64,000 bases of DNA from Fervidicola ferrireducens (GCF_001562425.1 NZ_LOED01000003.1:1-64000); one strand, 5' to 3'; counted from the first letter of the stretch, positions 26,077-36,102 are shown. Numbers and translations are program-made. The notes: generated by a model from the letters alone, not told the origin.

Positions 26077-27366
26077 TCACTGTATATCAGTTGTAACTGC
26101 ATATCGTTTTATTCCTTCCCGCTTCGCCCTTACATCAGTTCTATAACTCCCCCGATCTACTCCTAGAACCACTGCTACGTAAAGTACCCATAAAACACTA
26201 TATTGTCGCAGAATACTACTCTCGCTTATGCTATATAACAACATAAATAATAGATAGATTGTAGGCCACAGTGCCAAATATTCCTCCGTCTTTTTCAGCG
26301 ACTTAAGAGCTTGTCCAAGTGCCGTTAAATAGGAAATAGCAAAAAGCCCAATCCCGATAAATCCTAGTGTTAACCAGAGATCAAGAAAGCTATTATGAGC
26401 ATGTGGTGCTTGGAAGGAAATACTTTGCCAAACCAAAGCTGATGGGCCATCCCACCCCAACCAGAATGCTTCATAGCCATAACCCAGCCAGGGGCGCTGA
26501 CTGGCCATGAAAATCACCGCTTCCCATAAATATGTGCGGCCTGTAAGCGTCGCGTCTCTCCCCAATATTTCCAGAAGCTTTTCTATATTCGTACTTATGA
26601 ACCATGTTAAAGCACCCGCTACCATTACAAGCATAATAAGCAAAGGTATTACCAAATCATAACGCATTCTTAAGATCTTGATTACCGGCAAGAAGAGCAA
26701 TAAAGAGATTAACACAACAAGAGCCGTAGCCGAGCGCGACCCTAACAGCAGACCAATCGCTAAAATTAAACTACTCCACCATACATAACGCCGACGCGGT
26801 TCACTTCTGGTAAGCAGTAGAAAAACTATTGCAGCAAGCGCAGCCATCCTGCCCAACCCGTTTTTGTGAACGTATATGCCGCACCAAGCCTCCCCACGAG
26901 TATCTTCCATTATTCCCCAATCCGGAATCAAAAAGATAAAAAGATAGCTCAATACTACCGATATTAGTAGGGTCCACCCCAAAAGCCGCAAAAACTCCCC
27001 ATGCTCAAAGCGGCTGGCTAGGTATATGCCAAACACGGTGGTTCCTAGGAGGGCAATTTCTCTACGTATGGTTACTTCTGGAACCTCTGACCAAAGTACA
27101 GAGAGGAGAGCCCAGCCCAGTAAGGGCCAAAGGAAAATACCGGCACGCAGGGTATCTAAAGTCCGGCGCGAACGTAAGATCAAAAGAAGAAAACTTACGG
27201 TAAAAATACCTGCAAATACGGCCCGCTGGAGAGGGTCCCCTTCAACGACACTAAAATCAAATCCGCTTATTCTGCGCCATAAAGGCAGCAGATCACTTGA
27301 TAGAAGAAGGAGTGATATTAGAACAAATAATCTTTCTAAAGTGCGTAACCTTAACATGGCCAACAC
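26077..27366 (-). CDS. O-antigen ligase/polymerase family (Wzy_C) membrane protein
   Basis: 429 residues with about ten hydrophobic segments. The family motif region is HNSFLDLWLTLGFIGIGLFA, preceded by GRTYLWEAVIFMASQRPWLG and GSRSATALVVLISLLLF. In a Wzy-dependent pathway this would polymerise the repeat units; alternatively it ligates a glycan to an acceptor. A second, larger protein of this family is encoded at 41513. Confidence 0.87.
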   Translation of the reverse strand: MLAMLRLRTLERLFVLISLLLLSSDLLPLWRRISGFDFSVVEGDPLQRAVFAGIFTVSFLLLILRSRRTLDTLRAGIFLWPLLGWALLSVLWSEVPEVTIRREIALLGTTVFGIYLASRFEHGEFLRLLGWTLLISVVLSYLFIFLIPDWGIMEDTRGEAWCGIYVHKNGLGRMAALAAIVFLLLTRSEPRRRYVWWSSLILAIGLLLGSRSATALVVLISLLLFLPVIKILRMRYDLVIPLLIMLVMVAGALTWFISTNIEKLLEILGRDATLTGRTYLWEAVIFMASQRPWLGYGYEAFWLGWDGPSALVWQSISFQAPHAHNSFLDLWLTLGFIGIGLFAISYLTALGQALKSLKKTEEYLALWPTIYLLFMLLYSISESSILRQYSVLWVLYVAVVLGVDRGSYRTDVRAKREGIKRYAVTTDIQ

Positions 27367-27545
27367 CCAGTTGTTATTCTTATTGCCTACAGTTAAGTTA
27401 ATGTCTCCACTTTAGCGTAATCGGTGATAGAAAAACCTACAAGTGAACTCCAATGTTAATTATTGGCTTCAAAACTTCGCTCTTAACTAGAAACACTCAT
27501 AAGGAAGCTTTTAGTTTTTCGGAACTTGAATAAAATTACTTAAGC

Positions 27546-27698
27546 TCAGTAAATAGCTGCCTTGTGGCAATATCCAAGTGGACTGAGCGTTTTATAAATA
27601 CTTGCATGAGCATTCGTTACGCCTTCCGGCTGAAGAAGCCGATACACCAGATGGTTTCCAATAAAACCAGCCCCTCCAGTAACCAACGCGTGTTTCAT
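27546..27698 (-). pseudogene. N-terminal relic of an NAD-dependent epimerase/dehydratase
   Basis: Starting at an ATG that overlaps the UDP-glucose dehydrogenase stop (ATGA), the frame reads MKHALVTGGAGFIGNHLVYR, the classical Rossmann opening of GalE/WbpP-type epimerases, and continues only to residue 50. After residue 25 similarity is lost. The rest of the 331-base interval to 27367 shows no gene. A normal protein would have about 320 residues, so this is a deletion remnant. Confidence 0.8.
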
Positions 27699-29053
27699 CT
27701 TCCTACCCCCATGTAGATGAACCCTGCCCGTCGGACCTGCTCCGGATCAAAAAAGTTGCGTCCATCTACAAGCACAGGCTGGTTCATCCGCCTTGCAAGA
27801 AGAGCCAGGTCTAAATTCCGGTATGTTTCCCACTCCGTGGCTAAAATCAAAGCATCGCATCCTTCAGCCAGGGTATAAGGATCATCCGCATAATCAACTG
27901 GAAGCTCTTTCAAGGTCAATCTAACTTTAGGCATAGCGACCGGGTCGTGCACCTTTACGTGTGCCCCTCGCTCGATAAGGATGCGAACAAGATCCAGGGC
28001 TGGAGATTCGCGAATATCATCTGTTCCCGGTTTGAATGCTAAGCCCAATATACCTATAACCCGACCGCGGAGGATTTTTAGCACACTCTGCAACTTTTCC
28101 ACTACCAGGGTGCGCTGCCTGGCATTTACAGCCCGAGCCGCTTCAATAATGGGCATGGTATAACCGTACTCAGCGGCAATCGCCAGTAAGGCAGCGGTGT
28201 CTTTGGGGAAACACGAACCTCCCCATCCCAGTCCTGCCTGCAAGAATCGGGGGCCAATACGGGGATCAAGGCCTATTCCCCGGGCTACATCTTTTACATC
28301 CGCCCCCACCTTTTCGCAAAGCCCGGCAATTTCATTAATAAAACTAATTTTAAGAGCCAAAAAGGCATTGGCTGCGTACTTTATCATCTCCGCGCTGGTG
28401 GGATCAGTTGTAACCAGGGGAGGCAGAGAATACCCTTCAGGGCGCGGTAAAGATAGCGGCGGAATAAATGATTGTTCTAAAATTGGCCTATATAGCCTTT
28501 GTAAAGCCTCTATTGCTTCTGTTGTTTCTGCCCCCACGACAATGCGGTCTGGATATAGCGTATCTTTCAATGCCATTGCTTGCCGCAAAAATTCAGGATT
28601 AGAAGCAACATAAACATTTGCTTTAACTCCTCGCTCAGCTAATGTTTTATTGATTATATGCATAACTCTTCTATTAGTCCCAATAGGTACAGTTGATTTT
28701 ATAACTATTACGTAGGTCGCTCCGGAGACCATCCCCATAGCTGCTTGACGTGCTGCTTCTTCAACATAGCAGAGGTCTGCTTCTCCATTCTCTTTGGGAG
28801 GAGTGCCAACAGCAATCATAATTATATCTGAATCTGACACAGCTTGAGCGGTATTATCAGTAAAGCTTAGCCTTTCCTTGCATTGATTCAACAGTTCTTC
28901 TATCCCTGGTTCTAGAATAGGGCTCTCACCCTCTTGCAGCAGCTTCAGTTTTTGGGGATCTTTTTCTACACCTATCACATGATGCCCAATGTAGGAAAAA
29001 GCTACTGCCGCAGCAAGACCTACGTAACCCATTCCGACTACTGTAATGTGCAT
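27695..29053 (-). CDS. UDP-glucose/nucleotide-sugar 6-dehydrogenase
   Basis: 452 residues. GMGYVGLAAAVAFSYIGHHV binds NAD; GLGWGGSCFPKDTAAL holds the catalytic cysteine; the C-terminal UDP-binding domain has GLAFKPGTDDIRESPAL. UDP-glucose to UDP-glucuronate is the most likely reaction given galU in the window, but UDP-ManNAc or GDP-mannose dehydrogenases share these motifs. Overlaps the start of the epimerase relic. Confidence 0.9.
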   Translation of the reverse strand: MHITVVGMGYVGLAAAVAFSYIGHHVIGVEKDPQKLKLLQEGESPILEPGIEELLNQCKERLSFTDNTAQAVSDSDIIMIAVGTPPKENGEADLCYVEEAARQAAMGMVSGATYVIVIKSTVPIGTNRRVMHIINKTLAERGVKANVYVASNPEFLRQAMALKDTLYPDRIVVGAETTEAIEALQRLYRPILEQSFIPPLSLPRPEGYSLPPLVTTDPTSAEMIKYAANAFLALKISFINEIAGLCEKVGADVKDVARGIGLDPRIGPRFLQAGLGWGGSCFPKDTAALLAIAAEYGYTMPIIEAARAVNARQRTLVVEKLQSVLKILRGRVIGILGLAFKPGTDDIRESPALDLVRILIERGAHVKVHDPVAMPKVRLTLKELPVDYADDPYTLAEGCDALILATEWETYRNLDLALLARRMNQPVLVDGRNFFDPEQVRRAGFIYMGVGR

Positions 29054-29134
29054 TTTTTAATTAACACTCCCTATAGAAAAGTTTTATATTGCGTTTCATG
29101 GTGCAAAATATACAATAAATGAAATGAATTAATA

Positions 29135-30694
29135 TTAATATGCGCCTTTCTTCGACAGCACCACACCAACAGTGCGTATGAGGATGATAATATCAAGCCA
29201 CAAGGACCAGTTGCGCACGTACCAGGATTCGAGACGCAGACGGCCTTCAAAGTCTATCTCGTTTCTTCCGCTAACCTGCCAAAGGCCGGTAATCCCAGAG
29301 CGGGCCAGCAATATAGTTTCCGCAAAATTATCCATACGAAACCTTTCTCGCGGAAGATAAGGCCGCGGCCCAACCAGACTCATTTCGCCTTTAAGGACGT
29401 TGAAGATCTGCGGCAGCTCATCCAGGCTGAACTTCCTCAGGAACCGTCCTACTCTGGTAACCCGAGGGTCATAACCTTTAAGCTTAGCGTATTTCTCCCA
29501 TTCTTCTTTTGCCGCGGGGTTTGATGCTAAATATTTTCGCAGGATTTCCTCATTATTCAGGTACATCGTCCTAAACTTATAGCATTTAAACTCCTTCCCA
29601 CCCCGGCCAATCCTATTGTGGGCAAAGATAACCGGCCCAGGTGAATCAAGTTTTATAGCAATGGCTATCAAAGCCATTATTGGCGCGCTGATAAGTAAAG
29701 CAATGCTGCCTACTATCAGGTCAAAAGCGCGCTTGAGGAACATATTGACAGGGCTTGCCAGATTGTTTCGCACTCGGAAGCCGAGTATTTGCTCGTCGAA
29801 GAAATAGTCTATTTCTGCACTGCTTACCGGGATACCGAAGAGATCAGGTATAACCAGCACTGATGCTGCAGCCCGCTGCAAGCGATTCACTAATTTCACA
29901 AGCTTTTGTGATGGCATTCCTGGTGCAGCAACCACCAGGTGGCGCACCCCAAGGCGTTGCATTACTTCGGGAGCATCGCTGAAATTCCCGAGTACTTTTA
30001 GTTTGGTACCATTTTTTACTGTGAAAATTTTATGCTTCTTACTAGGATCATCTTCCAAGAAACCTACCACTTCATAACCAAGGTAGGAATCTTTGCTTAA
30101 AGTTTTTGCAAGAAGCTCGCCAGTCTTACCTGCACCAAGAATCAATACTTTTCGGCGCCATAAGCCGAGTTTAGCAAAAAATGTTTTCCCCACATACCTG
30201 CATAAAGGTAATATCATAAGGCATAATATATATGAAAGCGCTAATACCGTTCTTGATACTTCATTGCTCAATTTTATCATGTAGATAATGGCAAAAACTA
30301 TAAGGAAAGCCAGAGTGATACCCTTAACCAGGCGCCTTAATTCTCGCCAGAAAGGGTGCCGAGTAGTATATAAACCCTCATAAGCAAAAATGCCAAGAAC
30401 GATCGCTATAAACCACCAGAAGTTGTTCACTAGTTTTTCGGGAACCGCTAAAGAGTAAAGCGGGCTAAGCACCGGTAAAATCCGAATCCTGACAAACAGT
30501 GCAAGGATAAAGCTAGCCGCAATCCCTATAAAATCCAAAGCTACTATTAAAGCGATTTCGAGTGCCCCCCAGAGGGCGTGAGCCAGGTCAACGGTCGGGG
30601 CTGGCCTCAAAGTAATTGTGGCTTCATTACTTTGAGGGATGATATTCCGGCCGGTTTTTCTTATCTCTACCTGGCCATTGCTCATTTTTTTCAC
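29135..30694 (-). CDS. Polyprenyl-phosphate sugar-1-phosphotransferase (WbaP type)
   Basis: 519 residues. An N-terminal block of membrane helices is followed by a nucleotide-binding-like fold ([18 protein letters not shown]) and the C-terminal catalytic domain: [53 protein letters not shown]. It starts glycan assembly by transferring sugar-1-phosphate from a nucleotide sugar to undecaprenyl phosphate. A second such enzyme is encoded at 33206. It follows CpsD by three bases. Confidence 0.93.
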   Translation of the reverse strand: MKKMSNGQVEIRKTGRNIIPQSNEATITLRPAPTVDLAHALWGALEIALIVALDFIGIAASFILALFVRIRILPVLSPLYSLAVPEKLVNNFWWFIAIVLGIFAYEGLYTTRHPFWRELRRLVKGITLAFLIVFAIIYMIKLSNEVSRTVLALSYILCLMILPLCRYVGKTFFAKLGLWRRKVLILGAGKTGELLAKTLSKDSYLGYEVVGFLEDDPSKKHKIFTVKNGTKLKVLGNFSDAPEVMQRLGVRHLVVAAPGMPSQKLVKLVNRLQRAAASVLVIPDLFGIPVSSAEIDYFFDEQILGFRVRNNLASPVNMFLKRAFDLIVGSIALLISAPIMALIAIAIKLDSPGPVIFAHNRIGRGGKEFKCYKFRTMYLNNEEILRKYLASNPAAKEEWEKYAKLKGYDPRVTRVGRFLRKFSLDELPQIFNVLKGEMSLVGPRPYLPRERFRMDNFAETILLARSGITGLWQVSGRNEIDFEGRLRLESWYVRNWSLWLDIIILIRTVGVVLSKKGAY

Positions 30695-30697
30695 CTT

Positions 30698-31405
30698 CTA
30701 TCTTTTCTTTTTTCTTTTCTTAGTGCCCTCTTCACCGTAATAATAGTAATAATAGTAATATCCTCCATTTTTATCCTGCTTAATTTTATTAAGCACCACT
30801 CCTAAGATCTTTGCATTAACTTTCTCTAGCTGCTGTTTTGCAGCTATAGCAGCTTCTCTAGCCGTTACACCTGTTTCAACCACAAGAATTACCCCATCTA
30901 CCAAAGTTGACAGTATTGCAGCATCAGCCACACTGTTAACCGGCGGAGCGTCGAGAAGGATCATGTCGTATTTGGTAGCCATTTCATCGAGAAATTTTTT
31001 CATTTTTGACGAACCCAATATTTCTGCAGGATTTGGTGGAATCGGTCCGCTCGTTATGATATGTAAATTTGCCATTTTGGTTATAACCGATTCTAGCGGA
31101 AGGTCTTCGGCGAGAAAATTCGAAAGTCCCTTATAATTTTCCAGGCGGAAGAGTTTGTAAAGCTTAGGTCTTCTAAGGTCAGCGTCCACCAGAAGGACCT
31201 TGCTCCTGGTGCTGGCAATAGAAACTGCTAAGTTTGCGGCAACAGTGCTTTTCCCTTCCTGCGGCATGCTGCTGGTCACAACCACTTTTTTTACAGGCTT
31301 GTCTATACTTGAAAATTGCAAGTTAGTCCTCAGCACCCTGAATGCTTCCGAAATCACCGATTTCGGATCATTCATTATGAATAGCTCGAGCTCCCTTTCT
31401 TCCAT
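30698..31405 (-). CDS. CpsD/CapB-type bacterial tyrosine kinase
   Basis: 235 residues. Walker A VTSSMPQEGKSTVAANLA, Walker A-prime KVLLVDADLRRPKLYKL and Walker B DMILLDAPPVN match BY-kinases. The C-terminus ends GGYYYYYYYYGEEG followed by a lysine/arginine-rich tail: eight consecutive tyrosines form the autophosphorylation cluster. Acts with the CpsC adaptor, whose gene ends at 31405 adjoining this start, and is dephosphorylated by CpsB; it controls polymer length and export. Confidence 0.93.
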   Translation of the reverse strand: MEERELELFIMNDPKSVISEAFRVLRTNLQFSSIDKPVKKVVVTSSMPQEGKSTVAANLAVSIASTRSKVLLVDADLRRPKLYKLFRLENYKGLSNFLAEDLPLESVITKMANLHIITSGPIPPNPAEILGSSKMKKFLDEMATKYDMILLDAPPVNSVADAAILSTLVDGVILVVETGVTAREAAIAAKQQLEKVNAKILGVVLNKIKQDKNGGYYYYYYYYGEEGTKKRKKKR

Positions 31406-32118
31406 TAATCTACCTCTCCTTTTTCAACGTAAGGTATGGCGCCTATGACGGGCAGACCAAGATAATTTGCTACATCTTCAGGCGACTTTATAGTTGTATC
31501 AAGCGACTCTTTAAGAAAAGCCAGAGCAACCCCCATTATCAAGCCTACTACCAGCGAAAGCATCAAATTTAAAAGCGGCTTTGGCTGCACTTTTTCATAA
31601 ATAGGGATGGCCTCATCTATCACCTGAACGTTTTCTACATTCATTATCCTGATGACTTGCCGTGAAAAACTCTCGGCAACTGCGTTGGCTATGGTAGCCG
31701 CCATTCCAGGATCATGGTCCGCTGCCCTTATTTCGATAATCTCGGTATTCTTGACGAGTTTTACCTTTACTTGTTCCTTCAACTTTTCATAAGTAGTATT
31801 CAGGTTAAGTTTTCTGATTACTTCTTCCAACGTGGAGCGGCTTTTGGCTATTTCACCGTATGTTGACACAAGTAAACGGTTAGTTTGAAGTTCCTGATAA
31901 GTAACCGGAGTGCTTGAATCTTGGACTCTTGGAACGGGTTTCCCGACCATTATGGTGGTATAGGATTCGTAGACAGGCTTTTTGATGAGGAAAGTATAGA
32001 TTACCGCTACAGCTACGCATACGACAACTACGGCAGCTATAAGTCTTGACCTCTTTCTTAAAACGGCGATTACATCCTTCAGATTGATTATATCTTCTTC
32101 GTAGATAATTTCCTCCAA
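31405..32118 (-). CDS. CpsC/Wzz-type chain-length determinant, kinase activator
   Basis: 237 residues. Two membrane helices (residues about 29-48 and about 182-204, LLNLMLSLVVGLIMGVALAF) flank an extracytoplasmic Wzz domain with VQVIDEAIPIYEKVQPKP at its end. It activates the BY-kinase through its cytoplasmic tail. Gene order CpsB, CpsC, CpsD in the direction of transcription is as in streptococcal capsule loci. Confidence 0.9.
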   Translation of the reverse strand: MEEIIYEEDIINLKDVIAVLRKRSRLIAAVVVVCVAVAVIYTFLIKKPVYESYTTIMVGKPVPRVQDSSTPVTYQELQTNRLLVSTYGEIAKSRSTLEEVIRKLNLNTTYEKLKEQVKVKLVKNTEIIEIRAADHDPGMAATIANAVAESFSRQVIRIMNVENVQVIDEAIPIYEKVQPKPLLNLMLSLVVGLIMGVALAFLKESLDTTIKSPEDVANYLGLPVIGAIPYVEKGEVD

Positions 32119-32158
32119 AGTTTTCGCCTCCGTCTTTACTTGCGATTTTTTAGATTTT

Positions 32159-32956
32159 TTATTCTTTAATGGTTTTTAAACTGTTAAATAAAAGGGTTAT
32201 TCTTTCTACAAGACCGAATCGTTTCTCTCTACCTACTTCAACAGATGTTTCTACCTCTTTCCCTTCCATAATCAAAAAGGGATTTTCTTTAGCTAAAAGT
32301 TTCGTCGTCTTTTCGCCGATTAAATTCGCAGCCTTTTTAACTCTCGGAGCTCTAGAACGAGCGGTATGACAGTCCGTAGCTATGATGTGTGCAAGGCCAG
32401 ACCTTACTATTTTTAAAGCAACCTTTTGACAAGTTCTTCCAAAAACACCGGTAAGGCTCAAGGAATTTACCTGCACTAAAGCACCAATCCTTACAAAATC
32501 GCGCAGTCTATTCACATCATTCGCTATCTCCATGTTTCTCTCCGGATGGGCTAGTATTACCTTTATTCCCCGGAGGTGAATTGAATGGATTATATTTAGG
32601 GCGTACTGGGGTATGCTCATCATGGGAAGCTCCACCAGCAGGTATTTTCCGCCGTCGAAAAGGGTAATAAGCCTGCCCTTATCGAGAAGCTCAGGTATTT
32701 CCGGCGAAAGGAATACTTCCTGCCCAGGGTATATTTCCAAATCGATACCTTTTTTTCTGAGCAGGTTGTTCAGTTCATCTACCTTCTCTAGGATGAGCTC
32801 TCTTTCAACTTCCCTCTCTTTAGGAATAAAATGGGGGGTTGCCACCATCTTTTTTATGCCTTCAGATGCGGCTATTTCGGCCATTTTTAAGGATGTCTCC
32901 AGATCCGGAGAGCCATCGTCTATTCCTGGCAATATATGGGCGTGTATATCTATCAC
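32159..32956 (-). CDS. CpsB/YwqE-type PHP-domain tyrosine phosphatase
   Basis: 265 residues from a GTG with AAAGGAGG upstream. The PHP metal ligands are in IDIHAHILPGIDDGSPDLET, VATPHFIP, VILAHPERN and IATDCHT. It is a manganese-dependent phosphatase that dephosphorylates CpsD. First gene of the phosphoregulatory trio; the 249-base AT-rich gap upstream (32957-33205) should contain its promoter but no clear consensus was identified; TAGTAA/TTACTA at 33042-33056 is an inverted repeat there. Confidence 0.92.
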   Translation of the reverse strand: MIDIHAHILPGIDDGSPDLETSLKMAEIAASEGIKKMVATPHFIPKEREVERELILEKVDELNNLLRKKGIDLEIYPGQEVFLSPEIPELLDKGRLITLFDGGKYLLVELPMMSIPQYALNIIHSIHLRGIKVILAHPERNMEIANDVNRLRDFVRIGALVQVNSLSLTGVFGRTCQKVALKIVRSGLAHIIATDCHTARSRAPRVKKAANLIGEKTTKLLAKENPFLIMEGKEVETSVEVGREKRFGLVERITLLFNSLKTIKE

Positions 32957-33205
32957 CTATTCTGCCTCCTTTAGTTAAGTCTAGCCCTATCATGCCCCCT
33001 CAAATATTTATGCGCACATATTTATGTATGTATTTTGCTATTAGTAAATATTACTATATGTTTGTTTATTCGACATTAAATTAGTTTTTCCTGCCAAAAG
33101 TTGTGTTCTTAACCATATAACAGATTTCACGTTAATACTAGATAAAAAAAGTCTTCACAACATAGCAGGTATTTTTTAAGATTCTATGAGTTATTACCCT
33201 TTCTC

Positions 33206-34606
33206 TTATTTATTTTCCCTACTTGAAGACAGCTCTTCGCTGCAGAAGACTATCATATTCTGCCACTGTTCATCGACATCGATATTCTTTTTCTTTACAA
33301 TGCCTTCCGCCAACAAAACAGTTTTTATGGTGAGGAAGAATATTTTTAAATCAAGCAAAAGGGAGTAATTGCTGATATAATACAGGTCATACCTGAGTTT
33401 ATCCTCGAAGGAAGTATCATAACTCCCCATAACCTGAGCCAGGCCCGTAATCCCTGGCTTCACCAGGTGGCGATAATTGTAATAAGGATTGATTTGACAG
33501 TATTTCTCGACAAAAATCGGCCTTTCCGGCCTCGGCCCTATGAGGCTCATGTCGCCTTTGAGGACGTTTACAAGCTGAGGGATTTCATCAATCCTTAGTG
33601 CCCGCAGTATCTTACCCAGGGGGGTCAGTCGCGGGTCGTCTCTGGCGGCGATGACAGGACCGGTATGCTTTTCAGCATTGTTTTTCATGGTCCTGAACTT
33701 ATAAAGTTTGAATCTTTTCCCGTACTGGCCGACTCTCTCCTGGACGAAAAAGACCGGCCCTTCGGAGGTCAGTTTGATAAGGATCGATATAACAGCAATT
33801 AGCGGAAGGGATAAAATCAAGCCAACCAGGGCGCAGACAAAATCCAGGGCCCTTTTAATTGCCTGCTGGCCCTTACTTATATTCCAGTTGGGGAGTTCAA
33901 AGACCAGTAAATCATCGAAGGTGACAAGCCTGGCCTTCGGCATTAATATTTCGTATAAATCCGGAATGATGGCGATTTTCTTTCCCTTTAATGAGGCGTC
34001 CACAATCTCTTTTTTTAAATTTTTAGCCGCCTCAGCCGTCAAAAATATGGTATCGGCCAGGTCTATAGCCCCTTCCAGCGTTTCCACCTCGTTCCCCAGT
34101 ACCGCATACCTGCAGTCAACCCATCCGCGGTCTATCCTGGAAATGCTGTTTATAATCTGCTTTGCATCTTCCTCCCTGCCTACTATGAGCAATCGTTCCG
34201 GGCCGTGTATCTTTTTGTATAAATTTATTGCTATGTACCTTAAAATAACGATAAAAACCGTCTGCAGTATAAAACCACCGATAAAAACACTCCTCGGAAA
34301 GGCAAAACTCCGAAGGAAAAAGCTTGAAGCCATGCCGATAATATTTGAAAAGGAGAGCGCAATTACGCTTGAGATAGCCAGTTCACTTATGTTTCTTCTT
34401 TCGATGTCATATAAACCGTATATGTTGAATAATATCAAAGCCGTTATCGAAATTACAGGGATGACGGTAATGTATGCCTGTATATTCTCGGTTGAAAATT
34501 TACCTTTCCATAAATGGAAAATTAATAAATAACCCAAATTGATAAAAAATATGTCTAGTATTGCCAATAATAAGGAAGTTAAATTCTTTTTTGTTTTTCC
34601 ATCCAT
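33206..34606 (-). CDS. Second polyprenyl-phosphate sugar-1-phosphotransferase
   Basis: 466 residues. N-terminal membrane helices, a middle domain with LIVGREEDAKQIINSI, and a catalytic domain with KRALDFVCALVGLILSLP, QERVGQYGKRFKLYKFRTM and DEIPQLVNVLKGDMSLIG. Similar in plan to the enzyme at 29135 but clearly divergent in sequence. It may start a second polymer or use a different sugar. Palindromic sites lie directly upstream. Confidence 0.92.
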   Translation of the reverse strand: MDGKTKKNLTSLLLAILDIFFINLGYLLIFHLWKGKFSTENIQAYITVIPVISITALILFNIYGLYDIERRNISELAISSVIALSFSNIIGMASSFFLRSFAFPRSVFIGGFILQTVFIVILRYIAINLYKKIHGPERLLIVGREEDAKQIINSISRIDRGWVDCRYAVLGNEVETLEGAIDLADTIFLTAEAAKNLKKEIVDASLKGKKIAIIPDLYEILMPKARLVTFDDLLVFELPNWNISKGQQAIKRALDFVCALVGLILSLPLIAVISILIKLTSEGPVFFVQERVGQYGKRFKLYKFRTMKNNAEKHTGPVIAARDDPRLTPLGKILRALRIDEIPQLVNVLKGDMSLIGPRPERPIFVEKYCQINPYYNYRHLVKPGITGLAQVMGSYDTSFEDKLRYDLYYISNYSLLLDLKIFFLTIKTVLLAEGIVKKKNIDVDEQWQNMIVFCSEELSSSRENK

Positions 34607-34630
34607 AGAGTAGCTCCCCTATTACTTCGC

Positions 34631-34687
34631 TTGTCAATTATGACAATCAACCATAAGTTTCCAGCTGGAATTGTCAGCGGTTGACAA
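34631..34687. promoter_or_regulatory. Cluster of three palindromes upstream of the second sugar transferase
   Basis: TTGTCA-ATTA-TGACAA (34631-34646), TTCCAGCTGGAA (34659-34670) and TTGTCA-GCGGT-TGACAA (34671-34687) fall within 57 bases of the 90-base gap between the sugar transferase (start 34606) and the GT4 gene. The repeated TTGTCA/TGACAA arms look like regulator half sites. TTGACA-like -35 sequences overlap them. Confidence 0.55.
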
Positions 34688-34696
34688 CTTATACTG

Positions 34697-35833
34697 CTAC
34701 AAATAACGCATGTAAATAGCTTCCATCTCATTAAGGACCCTGTCTAAGGAATAATCTTTAATCTTTTCACGACCCGCTTTGCCCATAGTTTTCCGTAACT
34801 CTTCGTTTTCGATAAGACTCTTAAGGGCAAGAAACAAACCTTCAGTATCCCCTAATTCTACCAAAAACCCTGTTTTCCCGTGTTCCACCAGATCTCGACT
34901 GCCGCGCACATTGGTAGCCACCACCGGTTTCCCGGCAGCCATAGCTTCCATAATAGACTTAGGAAGGCCTTCACGCTTTGAGGTTAGAGTGAAAATATCA
35001 CTTTCCCGAAGGATCTGAGGCACGTCCCGGCAGTAGCCGAGGAAATACACACGGGGTATTTTTTCTTTCCTTACTTTTTTCTGCAGAACCGGCATCAGTT
35101 CTCCTTTACCCACCAACAGAAGGTGACAATGAGAGTATTCTGCCGATAGCTTCTTCCATGCACTCAAGAGCAACATGTGATTTTTATTGGGACTCATTTC
35201 TGCTACACAGGTTACAATTATATCGGAGGAGGAAATGCCGAGCTCCGCCCGTACGTATTCTCCTATGGAAGACAGAGATGTATAATAGCCAAGATCTACT
35301 CCTACACCATGCACGTAAAAAAGGTTTCTGCCCGGCTCAAAACCGAGCCGGCAGGCGCTTTCAAAATCTTCCCTATTGATCACGATGAGCCCTTCGGTCC
35401 AGCGGAAAGCCAGTCGCTCCAAGGGGTAATATAAGAGCCAGTTTTTTAAAGGTGCACCCCGGTAAAAGTGAAATCCATGAGCCGTATACAATACAGGACC
35501 TTGATTTTTAACTCTAGCTATAAACCTTCCTAAAAAAGCAGCTACAGGGGTATGGACATGGATAAGGTTAAAGCGGTAAGCCTCGAACAGGCGGCATAAT
35601 TCTTTTAAAGCTCGCCAATTTTTAGGGCTATAGGGCGAACGTGAAAAGGGTATATCCCAACACTTTGCCCCTGTAGCCTCTACATCTTCTTTTCCTCCCC
35701 CATCCGGAGAAGCTGCTGCGTGTACTTCGTAGCCTTTATTTTGCAGTAGCTGCATAAAAGGTATATGAAAATAAGCAAGGTGAGTATAGACTGTGGCAAG
35801 GAATAGTACTTTGCCTTTTGAGTTAGTAAACAT
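34697..35833 (-). CDS. Family 4 glycosyltransferase
   Basis: 378 residues. N-terminal GT-B fold with YTHLAYFHIPFMQLLQNKGY and GFHFYRGAPLKNWLLYYPLE; C-terminal donor domain with VTCVAEMSPNKNHMLLLSAW and SKREGLPKSIMEAMAAGKPV (E-x7-E motif). Resembles EpsD/PglA-type enzymes that use UDP-HexNAc donors, but specificity is not determined. The 269-base gap 35834-36102 after the next upstream gene shows no coding sequence or structure that I could identify. Confidence 0.9.
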   Translation of the reverse strand: MFTNSKGKVLFLATVYTHLAYFHIPFMQLLQNKGYEVHAAASPDGGGKEDVEATGAKCWDIPFSRSPYSPKNWRALKELCRLFEAYRFNLIHVHTPVAAFLGRFIARVKNQGPVLYTAHGFHFYRGAPLKNWLLYYPLERLAFRWTEGLIVINREDFESACRLGFEPGRNLFYVHGVGVDLGYYTSLSSIGEYVRAELGISSSDIIVTCVAEMSPNKNHMLLLSAWKKLSAEYSHCHLLLVGKGELMPVLQKKVRKEKIPRVYFLGYCRDVPQILRESDIFTLTSKREGLPKSIMEAMAAGKPVVATNVRGSRDLVEHGKTGFLVELGDTEGLFLALKSLIENEELRKTMGKAGREKIKDYSLDRVLNEMEAIYMRYL

Positions 35834-36102
35834 GAATCATTATCACCTGTGTATTGTCTTTTTTGAAAAGGAAGCAATTAAATAAAGAACCTAAGCTTAA
35901 ATCCTGCCCATAGCCTATAGTAATTTACACTCAAAAACACAAATGAGTAGAACTTCCTCTAAATGCTACCTTTATAGTGGCTTATATTTTCTATAATTCC
36001 TCTCGCTTTCAGATCTTGCACTCGGCTAATTCCACATGCCGCTTTTTCTCATATGTGGTTTTAGTCAATGAAAGAAAAAATTCCACTAATCAGTATCATT
36101 TT

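Noticed and set aside
33001-33205. Additional gene in the AT-rich gap upstream of cpsB
   Set aside because: No frame with start, ribosome site and protein-like composition; most likely promoter DNA.
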